From Escarpia spicata (taxonomy: Eukaryota; Annelida; Polychaeta; Sabellida; Siboglinidae), in contig OZ023211.1 of NCBI GenBank assembly GCA_963995525.1, positions 56,540,971 through 56,604,970 on the forward strand: a stretch of DNA of 64,000 nt, written 5' to 3'. The notes under the pieces are model-generated. The model worked only from the letters and a program-made list of their open reading frames with translations, had not been told where the DNA came from and did not search any database. How positions within the stretch are numbered: position 1 is the first letter of the stretch; each line of letters starts with the position of its first letter. Position numbers and translations under genes: made by a program. Positions 1 through 12,600 of the stretch are shown here, one piece after another.

Positions 1-109
1 ACAGTTTTTCTAATTCCCTGGGTGGGATCTTTTACTTATCCTGGCATAGAAACCAGATAGAAGGGACCGACAGCTTATAGTGTCTCTTCCTAAAGGCACA
101 GTCAAGATG

Positions 110-236
110 AAATTGACCAAGTTTTGACAAGGTGGCCAAACCACCATCCGGCAGGCACCAGGATTAAAATCTTGGTTCCTCTGAATGATAGTCTAGCTGT
201 CTAACCGCTTGACTACTGCACCCCACTCCATATCTA
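110..236 (-). repeat. tRNA-derived SINE fragment
   Basis: On the minus strand the sequence begins with a tRNA-like head. A box A-like stretch (TAGTCAAGCGGTTAGA) is followed about 40 bases later by a decayed box B-like stretch ending in AATCC. The same kind of head is seen better preserved at 21308-21374. This is a degenerate SINE head in a PCMT intron, not a tRNA gene, because the arms do not pair. Confidence 0.5.
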
Positions 237-541
237 CTATGACAGAGACGACACCGTTAGTTGAAACCATCTTTTGAGGTATGCCCAGTACCAATTTGCA
301 CCATTTAAAGACTTGTTTAAGTAATTTTATACCCGTTAATGTGGATCATCTTAATCTAAAAATAGGAACTTGTAGCACACATTGAAGAATCTTCCTGTTT
401 GTGTCACAATGCCGTGCCATGTAAACTGCCTCAAAATTAGATGTACGTGACATAATTACTTAATATTATTTAGAGGACTTGTTATTTGGAGAACTTTGTC
501 AAACACAATTTTTCATGTGCAGTATTGTTTTATTCTGTCAG
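237..541. other. PCMT intron sequence, nothing recognised
   Basis: AT-rich sequence leading to the acceptor of the first PCMT exon in the window. The family's N-terminal exon was looked for in 1-541 on the plus strand and is not there, so it must lie upstream. Confidence 0.6.
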
Positions 542-678
542 CGAATGGCATCATCAAGAATGAGCAAGTTGCTAATGCGATGAAAGCAGTGGACAGGGCA
601 AACTTCATCAGAAACAACCCGTACATAGACTCTCCACAAGGCATCGGCTATGCCGTCACAATCAGTGCACCTCACATG
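542..678 (+). CDS. PCMT1: PCMT exon a
   Basis: Coding from [17 protein letters not shown] to TISAPHM. The acceptor is TTCTGTCAG just before 542 and the donor is GTTAGC at 679. The exon opens with the last two bases of a codon and ends in phase 0 on ATG. Confidence 0.93.
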
Positions 679-3600
679 GTTAGCAGGTTTTACTAATTCA
701 GTGTGCTAAATGGGTTTATCTCCAAACATACATTTTTTATGTTTGTTGTTTAATGCAATCCCTGACTTATTCTAAGTGTGAGTAAACAGGACCATTTAGT
801 TATAACTAAAGTAATGTTGCATTGTGAATGTTTTGTTTGTGTGACACAAAATATTTCATTTATAAATTCCCAAACTAATTGTGCTTTTTCTTTTGTTTGG
901 TGTAGAATCTATAATTTTTAGTTGTAGTTTGTTCCAAACATTACTATCTGTGCACACAGTATTACTTATTGAATTGAAAACAGTTCTCATTCTAGTAAGG
1001 AAGGTTCATTTAGACCTTCCACAGACATACCTTGACCAGTTGCCTGAACAGCTTTTCCAGGACTCTACTTAAATTTGTTCTCTCTACTCTTGCAGCATGC
1101 CCACGCTCTGGAGTTGTTGTCGAACCATCTGACGGAAGGTGCGTCTGTCCTCGATGTAGGCTCTGGCAGTGGCTATCTGACAGCTTGTATGGCCATTATG
1201 GTATGTTCACATGCATCGTCTTTACTTCCATGCATCATGTATTTGCTGATTGTGTTGTGCTTACATGAAATGTGTTCCTTGATTTATATGAGTGAAGAGG
1301 TTCATCAGACTGGATCATTATTCCTGGATGGTTCAAATGAGTAATGTTTTTTGCTCATTTCATAGTAAATTTACCTTTTTATCTGACATTGGTTTTTCTT
1401 ATCCAAATCACTGCTTTGATGCCTCTCCAGTTCAACTATCTGTCTACAAATTTGCTCCACCCCCTTGTCTACAGAGGATTAGTAGCAATGATCCATCTCC
1501 TCCCAATCTGTGTTCTGTCTTTCTGGCCAACCTTTTAAAAATTCACCAGCCACAACATTTTCTTCTCGCCGAGAACTTTATCCAACTCCAGACATTTAAC
1601 TTCAGTGTCTTCTTTGTTTCAAAACAAACTTTATTGGCAATATGGTCTAGTCAGGCCGAGTTAACTGCTCTACCCGTTGATGTTCAACTTTTCCACGTTC
1701 ACCACAGCAGATTTTCTGTTACAAATGACTATGCACGCTACTTCCAGGTAGACGAATAAATTATGTCCCTTTAAATCTAAATTCTTTCTGACCATGACTG
1801 TGACTTTGTTGTTTGTAACCTTCCTATTGTTGCTGCCATTGATAGGTTGGGGAGTCGGGTGTAGCTGTAGGCATTGACCACATTTATGAGCTCGTCAACG
1901 ACTCGGTGAAGAACCTACAGAAAGATGCGAACATCGCCAGTCTCCTGGAGTCAGGGCGCATCAAGATGATTGTTGGTGATGGTCGTCAAGGTTACCCCTC
2001 TCACGGCCCCTACAATGCCATCCATGTGGGCGCGGCGGCCCCAGAAATACCCCAGGCGGTAGGTTATGTCATAGCTCAGTGTGCATGCATACAGGTCGGT
2101 TGGTTGCAGGTGGTATGTTTATATAATCACATGTGCATGTTTAACACCACATTTTTGAGGTTTATCATTTAGAGTAATTCTGAACAACATATCACAAACC
2201 ACTAACAGCAACTATGCTTTTGTTGCAGCAAATAATCCCTAATAAATTAAATGACACTAAATTTCAGGCATTGCAAACTGTGTTTGTGGCTTAAAAAAGA
2301 TGCAAGTCATGCAACGGTAGCCAATGTCTTACACTGGTCTAAAGACCAGTTTATACTTTGGACAGAATAAAATATTACAGTATATGCACAAATAACAAAT
2401 CCTATCTACCTGCTGTATGGGGCATTATAAAACTTGCTGAGGAAGAATTTAGTGTATGCCGTGTAATCTCAGTATGGCGTATTAAGGTCACTCTCAGAAC
2501 TTGACAAAGGAGACCTGAATAGATAGGTGACCATATTAATGGGACTGATTTCTTATACTTTACTATTCCATTACGCCAGATAATTACCACTGGAAACAAT
2601 GAATTGACTCATCAAAATTGACTCGTCAGTATAATTTCTTGCCTCGATCACACAATATCACCCGGCTGACTGGGTTTACCAAAACGCAAAAATCCTCTTC
2701 CATCATGCATCTGATAGTGATACTACCTTGTTTCCAATTTCGTTCTATCGTTCGTCAAGACACATGTTTTTCACTTGTTGTAATAATATTAATTTTCCTT
2801 GGTTCTGTGAAGTGTTTTACAATGTTTTTGTTTTTATGTCATTTGTAAGATTACATTCTTATTGCGTATAGATGCACCTATTTATAGTCCAGAGCAGGGT
2901 AGACGTAGTTTGGTATATAGTTTGTCCTTTTTACTTAGACTTGTTCAGACCGAGACAAATTTTCATTCAACTTTTAGTTCGATGTAGTTCCTAGTCTGGA
3001 ATGATGTAGTAGGTTACTGTCGCCTTTTTAGGTGTGCTGACTATACTTGAAAGTATGTTTAGTTAGAGTTGGGAAATGTTTTTTGAATTTTGCAACACGT
3101 CGGGTTAAATTCTCCGGTTCACTCGCTACTGTATTATCTCCCACTCACTTTGTTGTGCCAGTCGCTTCTTTGACACGCAAATACGATATTATTGGTTTCT
3201 TTTGGTGTGTGTGTTACAATAAAGAGTGTTTTATGTAGTCGGCATTATTTCAATATGGGTAAAATAAGACCTGTGGAGAAAATTCTGAAAAGGAGAAATA
3301 TTTCTCACTCTTCCTCATCTCCTGTAAAGGTTTCATGTTAACACATGGAGACAGTGACACCGGCGGTACCACCATTACCTCCGAATTCTCCGGAGTCGGC
3401 ACCATTTCAGCCTCCTCCTCTACCTTCAGCATTTGAGTTGTCAATCTTCTACATCATCCTTCGTGACATGACCGAGATGGCTGACCACCTCAACTCTTTA
3501 GAGGAGAAGGTGGAAGAACAGCAGAGGGTATCAGGAAGCAATTTCTCCAGTATCTCACCAGGGTGCAACTGGTGGCCCTATGGGGTTTCTGAGAGAGGAG

Positions 3601-6600
3601 GTGCTACAGTCGAGTCCGCACCCTGCCTCCTCTTATGGTGGAAGAACAACGGTATCAGGAAGCAATCACGTTTCTCTGGTATCTCACCAGAGTGCTACTG
3701 GTGGCTCCACGGAGTTCCTGAGAGAGGAGCTGCTACAGTCCAGGCCTCCTCTCATCCTGTTGACTGTAGTCTGGAGCAACAACTGTGTGCACAGTCTATT
3801 AATCCAGGAAGTGTTCCTGCCTATGGGCATCGCAACATCAATCCTCATTCCATCTCTTTTGTGAGAAAAGAAATAGAGAACACTAGGGGATCTGAGCATG
3901 GGTTACGATCCTGCTCAGTGGGTCATACGTTGTTCACCGCTAGTCGGTCACTGTAATATTACTTACAAACAATGTATATAAGTAATGTAGAATGTTTATT
4001 CAAACATCTATGTACGATGTACATCGTGACCGTGCGCCATGTGCTCTGCCCGATCTCTGGTCGCATTCACCAACACTACGTGTTCTTATTTAGGATCAAG
4101 TAGGTGGCGCCACTGCTTCGCTAGATTGCCACATCTTCCTTTCCATATAAACAAGTTATTGTTAGTTACACATTTCCAAAGTTGACAATTATAACTTTAT
4201 GAAGTTCATATTGTCCTTAATGAGCTACTGCCTAAGATATGCATACTGGTCCCAAACACCACCAGTCATAACTTTACATTTCCTGGATGTACCTTGATGG
4301 AGGTTTCCTAGCACGTTTTGAGGCCCTTGGTAATGACTGCTCGTGTATCATGGGCTCGGGTCGTGCCCGACCTTCGTTGCAACTCTTCACTTGTACCCTA
4401 CTTTCAACCAAGGCATCTTTTGGTGTGTTTAAGTCAGCTTTAACTGGCCGGTTCGTGTATTTCAGCCGTAAGTCACTTCGATTTCTTCTCAGCATGACCT
4501 CTGAACCTGTCTCAACCTAGTAAGACCATGGTGCAACTTCTTGTATCACCGTGCCGTCCTGGGACCACAGTCCATCGTTATAATTGCGGAGTCTCACTCT
4601 GTCGCCTGTCTTGAGTGGAGGCAGTGTGCGAGTTTAACAAGATTTAACAAGATTGCCATCCAGAAAATTACTCTGGATGGCAGTTGGACAAGGAAGCCTT
4701 TTGGCTTATCGAGAGTCAAAAACTTTTTATCTACATGTATCCAGCATTTTTAAGGTGTGTGTCGATTTTATTTTTAAACATATTCACGCTACTAGCACCA
4801 ACACAATCAGGAGATAATCTGTTCCATTCATTTACAGTCCTTTGTGAGAATGAGAACTTTCTTATATCTAATCTACACTGCTCCTTTACTAATGTAGCTT
4901 CATGTCCTCTGGTCCTTCTATCTTTCTTAACTGAGAAAAAAATGTTTCTATCAATATTTTCATAACCATTCATTATTTTAAACACTTCTATGTGATCTCC
5001 TCTCAATCTCCTGGTCTCTAGTGTTGTTAAACCACATTCTTTTAGGCGTATTTCGTAACTAAGATCCCTCAGATTTGGTATCATTTTAATCGCTCTCCTC
5101 TGTATTCTTTCTAGCATATCTATGTCCTTCTTGCGATATGGCCTCCATGCTTGTATACAATATTCTAAATGAGGCCTCACTATTGTTTTGTACAGCGGTA
5201 CTATTAATTCTTTTTTCTTATACGCTATATTTCGCCTAATTAATCCAAGGATTTGATTTCCCTTTGACGCTGCAATTCCGCACTGCTCTGAAACCTTCAT
5301 ATCAGCACTAATGGTTAACCCTAAGTCCTTTTCTTTTACAGTAGTACTTAGAACAGTACCCCCCATTTTATATTTTACCTCTTCATGACCTGTGTGGAGG
5401 CATTTACATTTCCCAAAATTGAACAGCATTTGCCACTTTTCAGACCATTTGATCAACCTATCAAGATCATCTTGTAAATGCTGTCTGTCTCCATCACTTT
5501 TAATCCTTCTAAACACTTTTGTATCATCCGCAAATTTTAACACCTTGCTTGTTATATCATCGTCCAAATCGTTGATATATATTAAGAATAATATAGGTCC
5601 TAGTACTGATCCCTGTGGTACCCCACTCAATACCGATTTCCAGTTTGAAGCCTCCCCATCAACTACTACACGTTGTCTTCTGTCATTCAGCCATTTTTCT
5701 ATCCAGTTTATTATACCATTTCCTATGCCATGGGCCTTTAGCTTAAGGAGTAATCTTTGATGTGGTACTTTGTCGAAAGCTTTTTGAAAATCTAAATAGA
5801 TGATATCTACTGGTGATCCCTCATCTACCCACCAACAGAGTTCCTTTGTTGTAGTACTTGCTTTGTCTTTCCTTTTGTCTCTGTTTATTTTGTACCACCT
5901 CCTCCGAGTTGTGTGGTGTCAACAAGTCTCTGTTTATTGGCAAGTTTGACCCGAAGTTTCCGGTTCATCAACAGTTCCGCTGGAGACTTGTCAATCTGTA
6001 GAGGTGTCGTCCGATATATCAGTAAGTTCTTCATGAAATCCTCTCCGCTATCCTGTGATTTCTTCATGAGATTTTTTACAACTTTCACAGACCTTTCAGC
6101 TAGACCACGTGACTTTGGGTAGAGCGAGCTTGAGGTATTGTGCACCAATTCCCAGTTCTTTGCAAATTCTGCGCTTGCATACTGTGGCTCATTGTCACTA
6201 AACAGAACATCAGAAATCCCATGTCGTGCAAATATGTCTTTCAGACAAGCTATGATCGATCGGCTGTTCACTGTAGTCAAACATTGAACCTAAAAGTAGT
6301 TTGAGAAGTAGTCCGTCACCACAATATAGTTCCTGCCGTCCCATGTGAACAAATCGTTTCCCAGCTTTTGCCACGCTCTATTTGGCGATTCATGTGGAAG
6401 TAGAGGTTCTGTCTGGTGCTGAGGTTTGTATTTCAGGCAGGTTCTGCACTGATTCACCAAATCTGTGATGTCTGCATTCATGCGTGGCCAATACACAACT
6501 TCACGAGCACGTTTCTTAAATTTTTCCATTCCCATATGTCCTTGGTGTATCTTCTCAAGCATGAGCTTCCTCATGCTTGTGGGAATCACAATCTTACTTC

Positions 6601-9600
6601 CCTTGAAAATGACACCGTCGATCACTGACAATTCTTCTCTGCAATTCCAGAACTCACGGACTTCCATGTCACACGAATCCTTAGTTGGAGGCCATCCTGT
6701 CTGGATCATCTCGATAAGAGGCTTCATACTCTTTTCTGTCTCACATCTGATTTGGTCCATTCTGTCACTAGAGACTGGCATGTTTGATGTCATCATGTTG
6801 ACGTAAACTAGTACATCTTCTTCTGTAGAAGACTGGACCTAATTGGGATCTGTCGCCCTGGACAATGCATCAGCTGTGTGCATGAATTTTCTTGGTGTGT
6901 ACGACACCTTCAGTGTATATTTCTGGAGTCTGATCATAAGTCTGTATTCTCAGTGGGCAATCATTCATGGACTTGTGAAATAAATTCACAAGTGGTTTAT
7001 GATCGGTTTCAACAATCACTGCTTATTCATATATGAACTGATGGAATCGTCCACAGGCAAACATGGTGCTGAGAAGTTCCTTCTTAATTTGTGCGTATCA
7101 GCACTTGTCATCGCTCTGGATGCATAGGCTACTGGCTGCACCGTGACCACACTGAGAATGTTTCAGCACTTGTCATCGCTCTGGATGCATAGGCTACTGG
7201 CTGCACCGTGACCACACTGAGAATGTTTCAGCACTTGTCATCGCTCTGGATGCATAGGCTACTGGCTGCACCGTGACCACACTGAGAAGCATCTGATGAG
7301 ATTTTCACAGTCTTCGATGGATCGTAGAGGCTGAGTGGATAACAAAGTTTTGAGATCTTGCCATGCCTGCTCTTGCTCTCGTCCCCACTGCCACTCAACA
7401 GTCTTATCAAGCAGAATTCGGAGTTTCTCAGTCTTCGTCGACAGGTTGTAGACAAACTTTCCAAGGTGACTGACCATTCCTAGAAATCTCTGCACTTCTA
7501 CCTTGCTACTTGGCCTGGGCATGTTCACTATGGCAGAAACCTTTCGCTCCATCAAGACATCACCAATGAACACAAGCTTCTTCACGCCTAACTCACACTT
7601 GCTTCGGTTGAGCTTTAAGTTGGCCTTTCTCGTGGTTTCCAACACATCACGCTGTCGCTCATCATGCTTCGCCTTTGTACTACCCCACACTATGATCTCA
7701 TCCATCGTAGTATCGACGCCATCAATATGCTCAAACAGCATGTGGACTTTCTTGTGATACACTTCTAGAGCTGATGAGATTCCAAGCAGAAGTCTGAGGA
7801 ACTTGTACCTACCAAATGGAGTGTTAAAGACACACAGTTTTGTACTCAAATTCAAGTTCATTCCTAAGTTTACCTTTTTGAGCAAATGGTACTTTTCTTG
7901 TTGAGTGTACTACTGGTGTGACATTTTCATCGACCGTGATAGAGTATTCTCCTTAAAGACACCCTAAACCCTGAAACACGTCCTTGTATTCATCTAACAA
8001 GTCAAGAGTAATCTACCATAACTATTTCGTCATTTCCAACATATACTCTTTTCACAAGACCTAGTTGCTCACAGGTGTCAACCCCTAGGATTGCTGGCTT
8101 CTTACCAGGTACCACAACAAATGACAAATTTACAACCTTCCCTTTGTGCGACACTTTCCCAACACACCGGCCCAGAACTGGAATATCTCCACCATCATAA
8201 CCCTTCAGGGAAACAGTTGTTTTAAGGACTTTAAACTGAAATGCTTTAGGTCATCTTGAGACAGCACATTAGCCTGTGCTCCTGTATCAAGCTTACAGGG
8301 AACAATACATCCATTCACCATCAGTGGGCGAACCCATTCAGAGTGTACCGAGTTAACCAACAGTTCATCAGTTTTCATGTCAACAATGTCAACAAACAGT
8401 TCTCCCGGGTCATCTTCATCATCTACGACATTCACCGACTCCTGGGGACAACATCCGATAAAGTGTCCTTGTCTCTGACACTTGATGCATGTCTTGTTAT
8501 GCGCCGGACATCGTCGAGGTGCATGCACAAGTATTCATCCTGTCGACCTCCTGCGTTACCATCCTGCTGTGAAGCATACTGCTGTCTAACATGCTGCTGC
8601 GTTGGACCTAGCAGCTTCGTACACTTCCTCACTATGTTCACCGACGTCCCCTCAGGCACAATGTGTAGCTCCAGTGCTTGTGTCTTCACTATTTCTGATG
8701 CTTTGCAGATCTGGACTGCTTTTTCCAAATCTAGGTCATCAATTCGCAACAGTTTCTCCCGCACTGAATTGTCACTTATCCCTCGCACGAACTGGGTCAG
8801 AATCAAGAAATTTTGTGGTGACAACTCACATGAACTCATTTTTGACCTCAGTTCCATGATAAACTGGTGAATTGTCTCCCCTGGTTTCTGTTGATAGATG
8901 AAGAATTTATGTCTATCAAATGTCAGGTTCTTGGGTGTACAAAATTCTTCAAATTTTTTCAACACATGCTACAACACCATGGACTGGTTGGCTATCATTT
9001 GATCTTGGGTGTCTTTTATGTCCCATGTGATTGTATTGTACAGTTCTAGTGCCTCTCCCCTATAACATTCAGCAGTATGGACGTCTTCCCTCTCTCCGCT
9101 TTCCCTGCTGCACATACTTCAACACCATGGACTGGTTGGCTATCATTTGATCTTGGGCGTCTTTTATGTCCCATGTGAACGTATTGTACAGTTCTAGTGC
9201 CTCTCCCCTATAACATGCAGCAGTATGGATGTCTTCCCTCTCTCCACTTTCCCTGCTGCACCTGTCGCCTCTAAATATATCTCAAACTTCTGTCTGAACT
9301 TAGCCCAGTTGTCAGACCCATTCCCTGTGAGCTGCAGCCCGGGTGGTGGGGGTCATGTATCCATAGTTCATTGCGCAGAGTCAACAACACGCATTACAAG
9401 TGAATCTGGTCCACATTTTAGTCACTTGTTATTGCTCAGTCACTTATTGGGTGATTTAACCATCTCAGTTTTGGGCAATATAATCATCTCAGTTCAAACA
9501 AACAATGTATATAAGTAATGTAAAATGTTTATTCAAACATCTATGTACGATGTACATCGTGACCGTGTGCCATGTGCTCTGCCCGACCTCTGGTCGCATT

Positions 9601-12600
9601 CACCAACACTATGTGTTTTTATTTAGGATCAAGTAGGTGGCGCCACTGCTTTGCTAGATTACCACAGTCACCAGACGTATATGACCAGGGCTCCACTAGC
9701 CAATCAGCTGACACTGGTGGATTCACTGGTACTGACTACTGACCCTTGTTTGAGTTCTGGGAATGCTCGCTTAGGTTCACATCCCTTATCCACTCATTCA
9801 AAGTCTTCTCACTCAAAATCGTCTCACTCGCTTGAAGTCATCTCACTTGAGGTTGTCTTCACAGACAGACAAGACATCAACTCCTTATCCAGTTGAGGTC
9901 TAGCATCATATGGTAGAGATCAACGAAGGATCTCTTCCAGATTCTGAATCTTTGTATTGTAGGGAGACACAAATTTCTTCCCACTATTGCGGATCATTTA
10001 GACACGATTTGCCACTTGCTACAGGATCATATTCCTACTCCTGTTCTTATACACAGGAAATCTTGTTTGCTGTTATCACTTTGATTGTCAGAGACTGACT
10101 TTCAGGAAGAGTCAACCAGGTACACCCTCCCGATGTCTACGGCTACGAGAACTGCTTTTGACAGGGGAATGGCCGATTCTAATGGCGCGAAGACAAAAGA
10201 CCTTCAGGATTATATCCGCTCACAGGAAGGGTTTTCTGCAGAGGTGTCAGACCAGTTGCTTTCTGTCTCCCAGCAAATCAATTTCCTTGGCAAGATGTGG
10301 GGAGATGGGGTTGCCATCGATTCGCAATCTGCTGCCAAATTACGCCGGTCCTTCTAGGATGCCACTTTAAACCAGGTTGGCTTTCTGCTAGAATGTCAGA
10401 AAGATCAATTACGTCAAATCCCAGTTTTTGGTTCAACCTTCTTTAATGACAAGTTAGCCAAAGAAGAGTTTGTGGGTGAGGTGTCACAGATCTTGCGATC
10501 GTCAACGGATTGATGCTGTCACTGCGATGCACATACCATCTTACTGCCCTTCGACGGCAGTGAGCGTTACAAAGAATCGGTACAGGACCAGACCTAATCC
10601 CATTCCTAAACATGTCTTTTAACGTTCTAATGGGCGCAGCCATATTACTGTTGTTTACAAGCTACATATCCGAGAACTAATTGCACCCAGCCCTCTAGGT
10701 TGCGACTGAATTGGTTGCATATGCGACTGTTTTTCCTTTTTGGCAATTGACACATTATGTTTGGTCGACCACTGGCGACCGCGACGAGTCTATAATAACA
10801 GATCATGCGTTGACATTTGCCGTTTCATAAACCACGTGTTGATTTTTCTCAGAAACACTGTATACAACACTGACTTTATTGGCGATATTTTGAAACAAAA
10901 AAAAAGATTGCTCTGCATTGGTATTTGTTTATTTTTTGTGGATTTATGACACAGGATTTTAAAATGCGCAAGGCAAATTGCTACGAAGTGTCATGGCGTC
11001 CGTGGTACCTCGTGTCAATTGACGTAAACGGGGACGCGAGCGGAAGGGGCTAACGTAAACCGTTTCGCGATTGTTGTCTGGCTGTTCGATAAGCGCATTG
11101 AAGACATGTTGCTAATTAAATGTAGTTGTCACAACGTTAGAACACACATAAGTGTACATATTCCGGTTTAGAATACAAAACTCGAAGGAATAACAACAGC
11201 CTAGGTTACGCTGGCTCAAAGTCATATAGTCCACGTTTCGTAGTTCTCACAAATTCCGTTGGATGGCATCATAATAGTTGAAAAAAATTATCAGTGAAAC
11301 AACATCAGTGATTTAAACATTCATAACTGTTAATATGACTACTTGTGTAATTTACATTTGTTAACTTTATTAAGCACTTATTAATCATGAGAAACAACCA
11401 ATCATTTATGTTATTGTGTGAGAGGAATTATGTTATCTAAATTGATTATGTACGGTTGTTACAATGTTGCAAATATTGCACAAATAAATATTGTTAGAAA
11501 AGTTAACCACACAGTAAAACAGTATTATATAGATGCATAGATCATAACATTGTGATATTTTAAATATTTGACAGAATGTATTATTTGTTGATACATTTGA
11601 AATACGTCATTTGAAATAATGGAATTTGCCTTTTTCTGAAACAGAATTTTGAAACAGAAAATCAGTGTCCCTATAGATACATGTTAATTATTGGTGATTT
11701 CAGAGATTCCACATGACTTTTATTAATTTGCCAGTGTAGTGTGTTATAATGCATAAAGTTAGTATCTGGCCACATATTCATACATGTTTTAAATTTATTT
11801 CAAACGGACGTCTGGTTAATTTGGGTTAAATTGGTACTAGTAAGCATACCTGTCAAGTCCTGTGAATTAAAACAGTAGTCTTGGCAGACAATAAAAGTAA
11901 AAACCATAATCTTTATACGTAAATGCCTATTGACGCAAATAATAAAAAACAAGTTTATAAATACAGGTGCATAAGACATTTATTTGTGAAGTGTGTTGTA
12001 ATCGCCTGCGCATAACACGAAAATGCATTGGTGAGTGCTCGTTACGAGGCACTGCACGAATTGTACAGGAATTCTACCAGGCCCGGAAAAGAGGATGAAC
12101 CATAGGGAGTTTGATGATTGTGTCGGTCGGCGAATTTACCGACAAAAATATAACGAACGCGATAAATTCATTAACAAATGTATCTCAAAACACAAGCGCA
12201 GAATTTTCATTTTATCAATAAAACCGTAGTGACTACGGCTAAACCGTAGTACTTGACAGGTATGCTAGTAACTAAATAAATTATTTATTTCCAATAGTAT
12301 TCAACATTACACGTCACAATATGATAAGTACAATGTTGTATGTGGAAAGTGGGTGAACAGAAGTTCAGTACTTATCAATAAGTACTGAAAACACAATTAC
12401 ATACATACGCATCACAATTACTTGGCTCCTAGACAAAAAAGTTAACTTAGAGGGATGTAACTGTGCAGTCGCTCTATAAAGACTGTTCTGCGCAGGGAAA
12501 ATCACGCCAGGTCAAGGTCAGTATTATGTTAATTAGCCATTCCTCCATTAAGGAGGTTATGCGAATAGGTCACGCACGTACGTCTTGACCAATCAAAACG

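Larger units (their letters stand above)
3952..9666 (-). mobile_element. Ty3-type LTR retrotransposon with 5-bp target duplication GTCAC
   Basis: Two LTR copies (3952-4133 and 9498-9666) enclose minus-strand gag, protease, reverse transcriptase, RNase H and integrase remains. GTCAC occurs immediately outside both ends (3947-3951 and 9667-9671), and the left end begins TG while the right ends CA. The LTRs match over 169 columns with seven differences, all transitions. The element interrupts DIRS ORF1 and itself contains a LINE at 4635-5837. Frameshifts, stops, a 65-bp triplication and a 148-bp duplication make it inactive. It is an ordinary retrotransposon; no envelope-like frame was seen. Confidence 0.95.

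Noticed and set aside
1292..1759. 155-residue plus-strand frame
   Set aside because: Lies in a PCMT intron, overlaps a dispersed repeat, and shows no family pattern.
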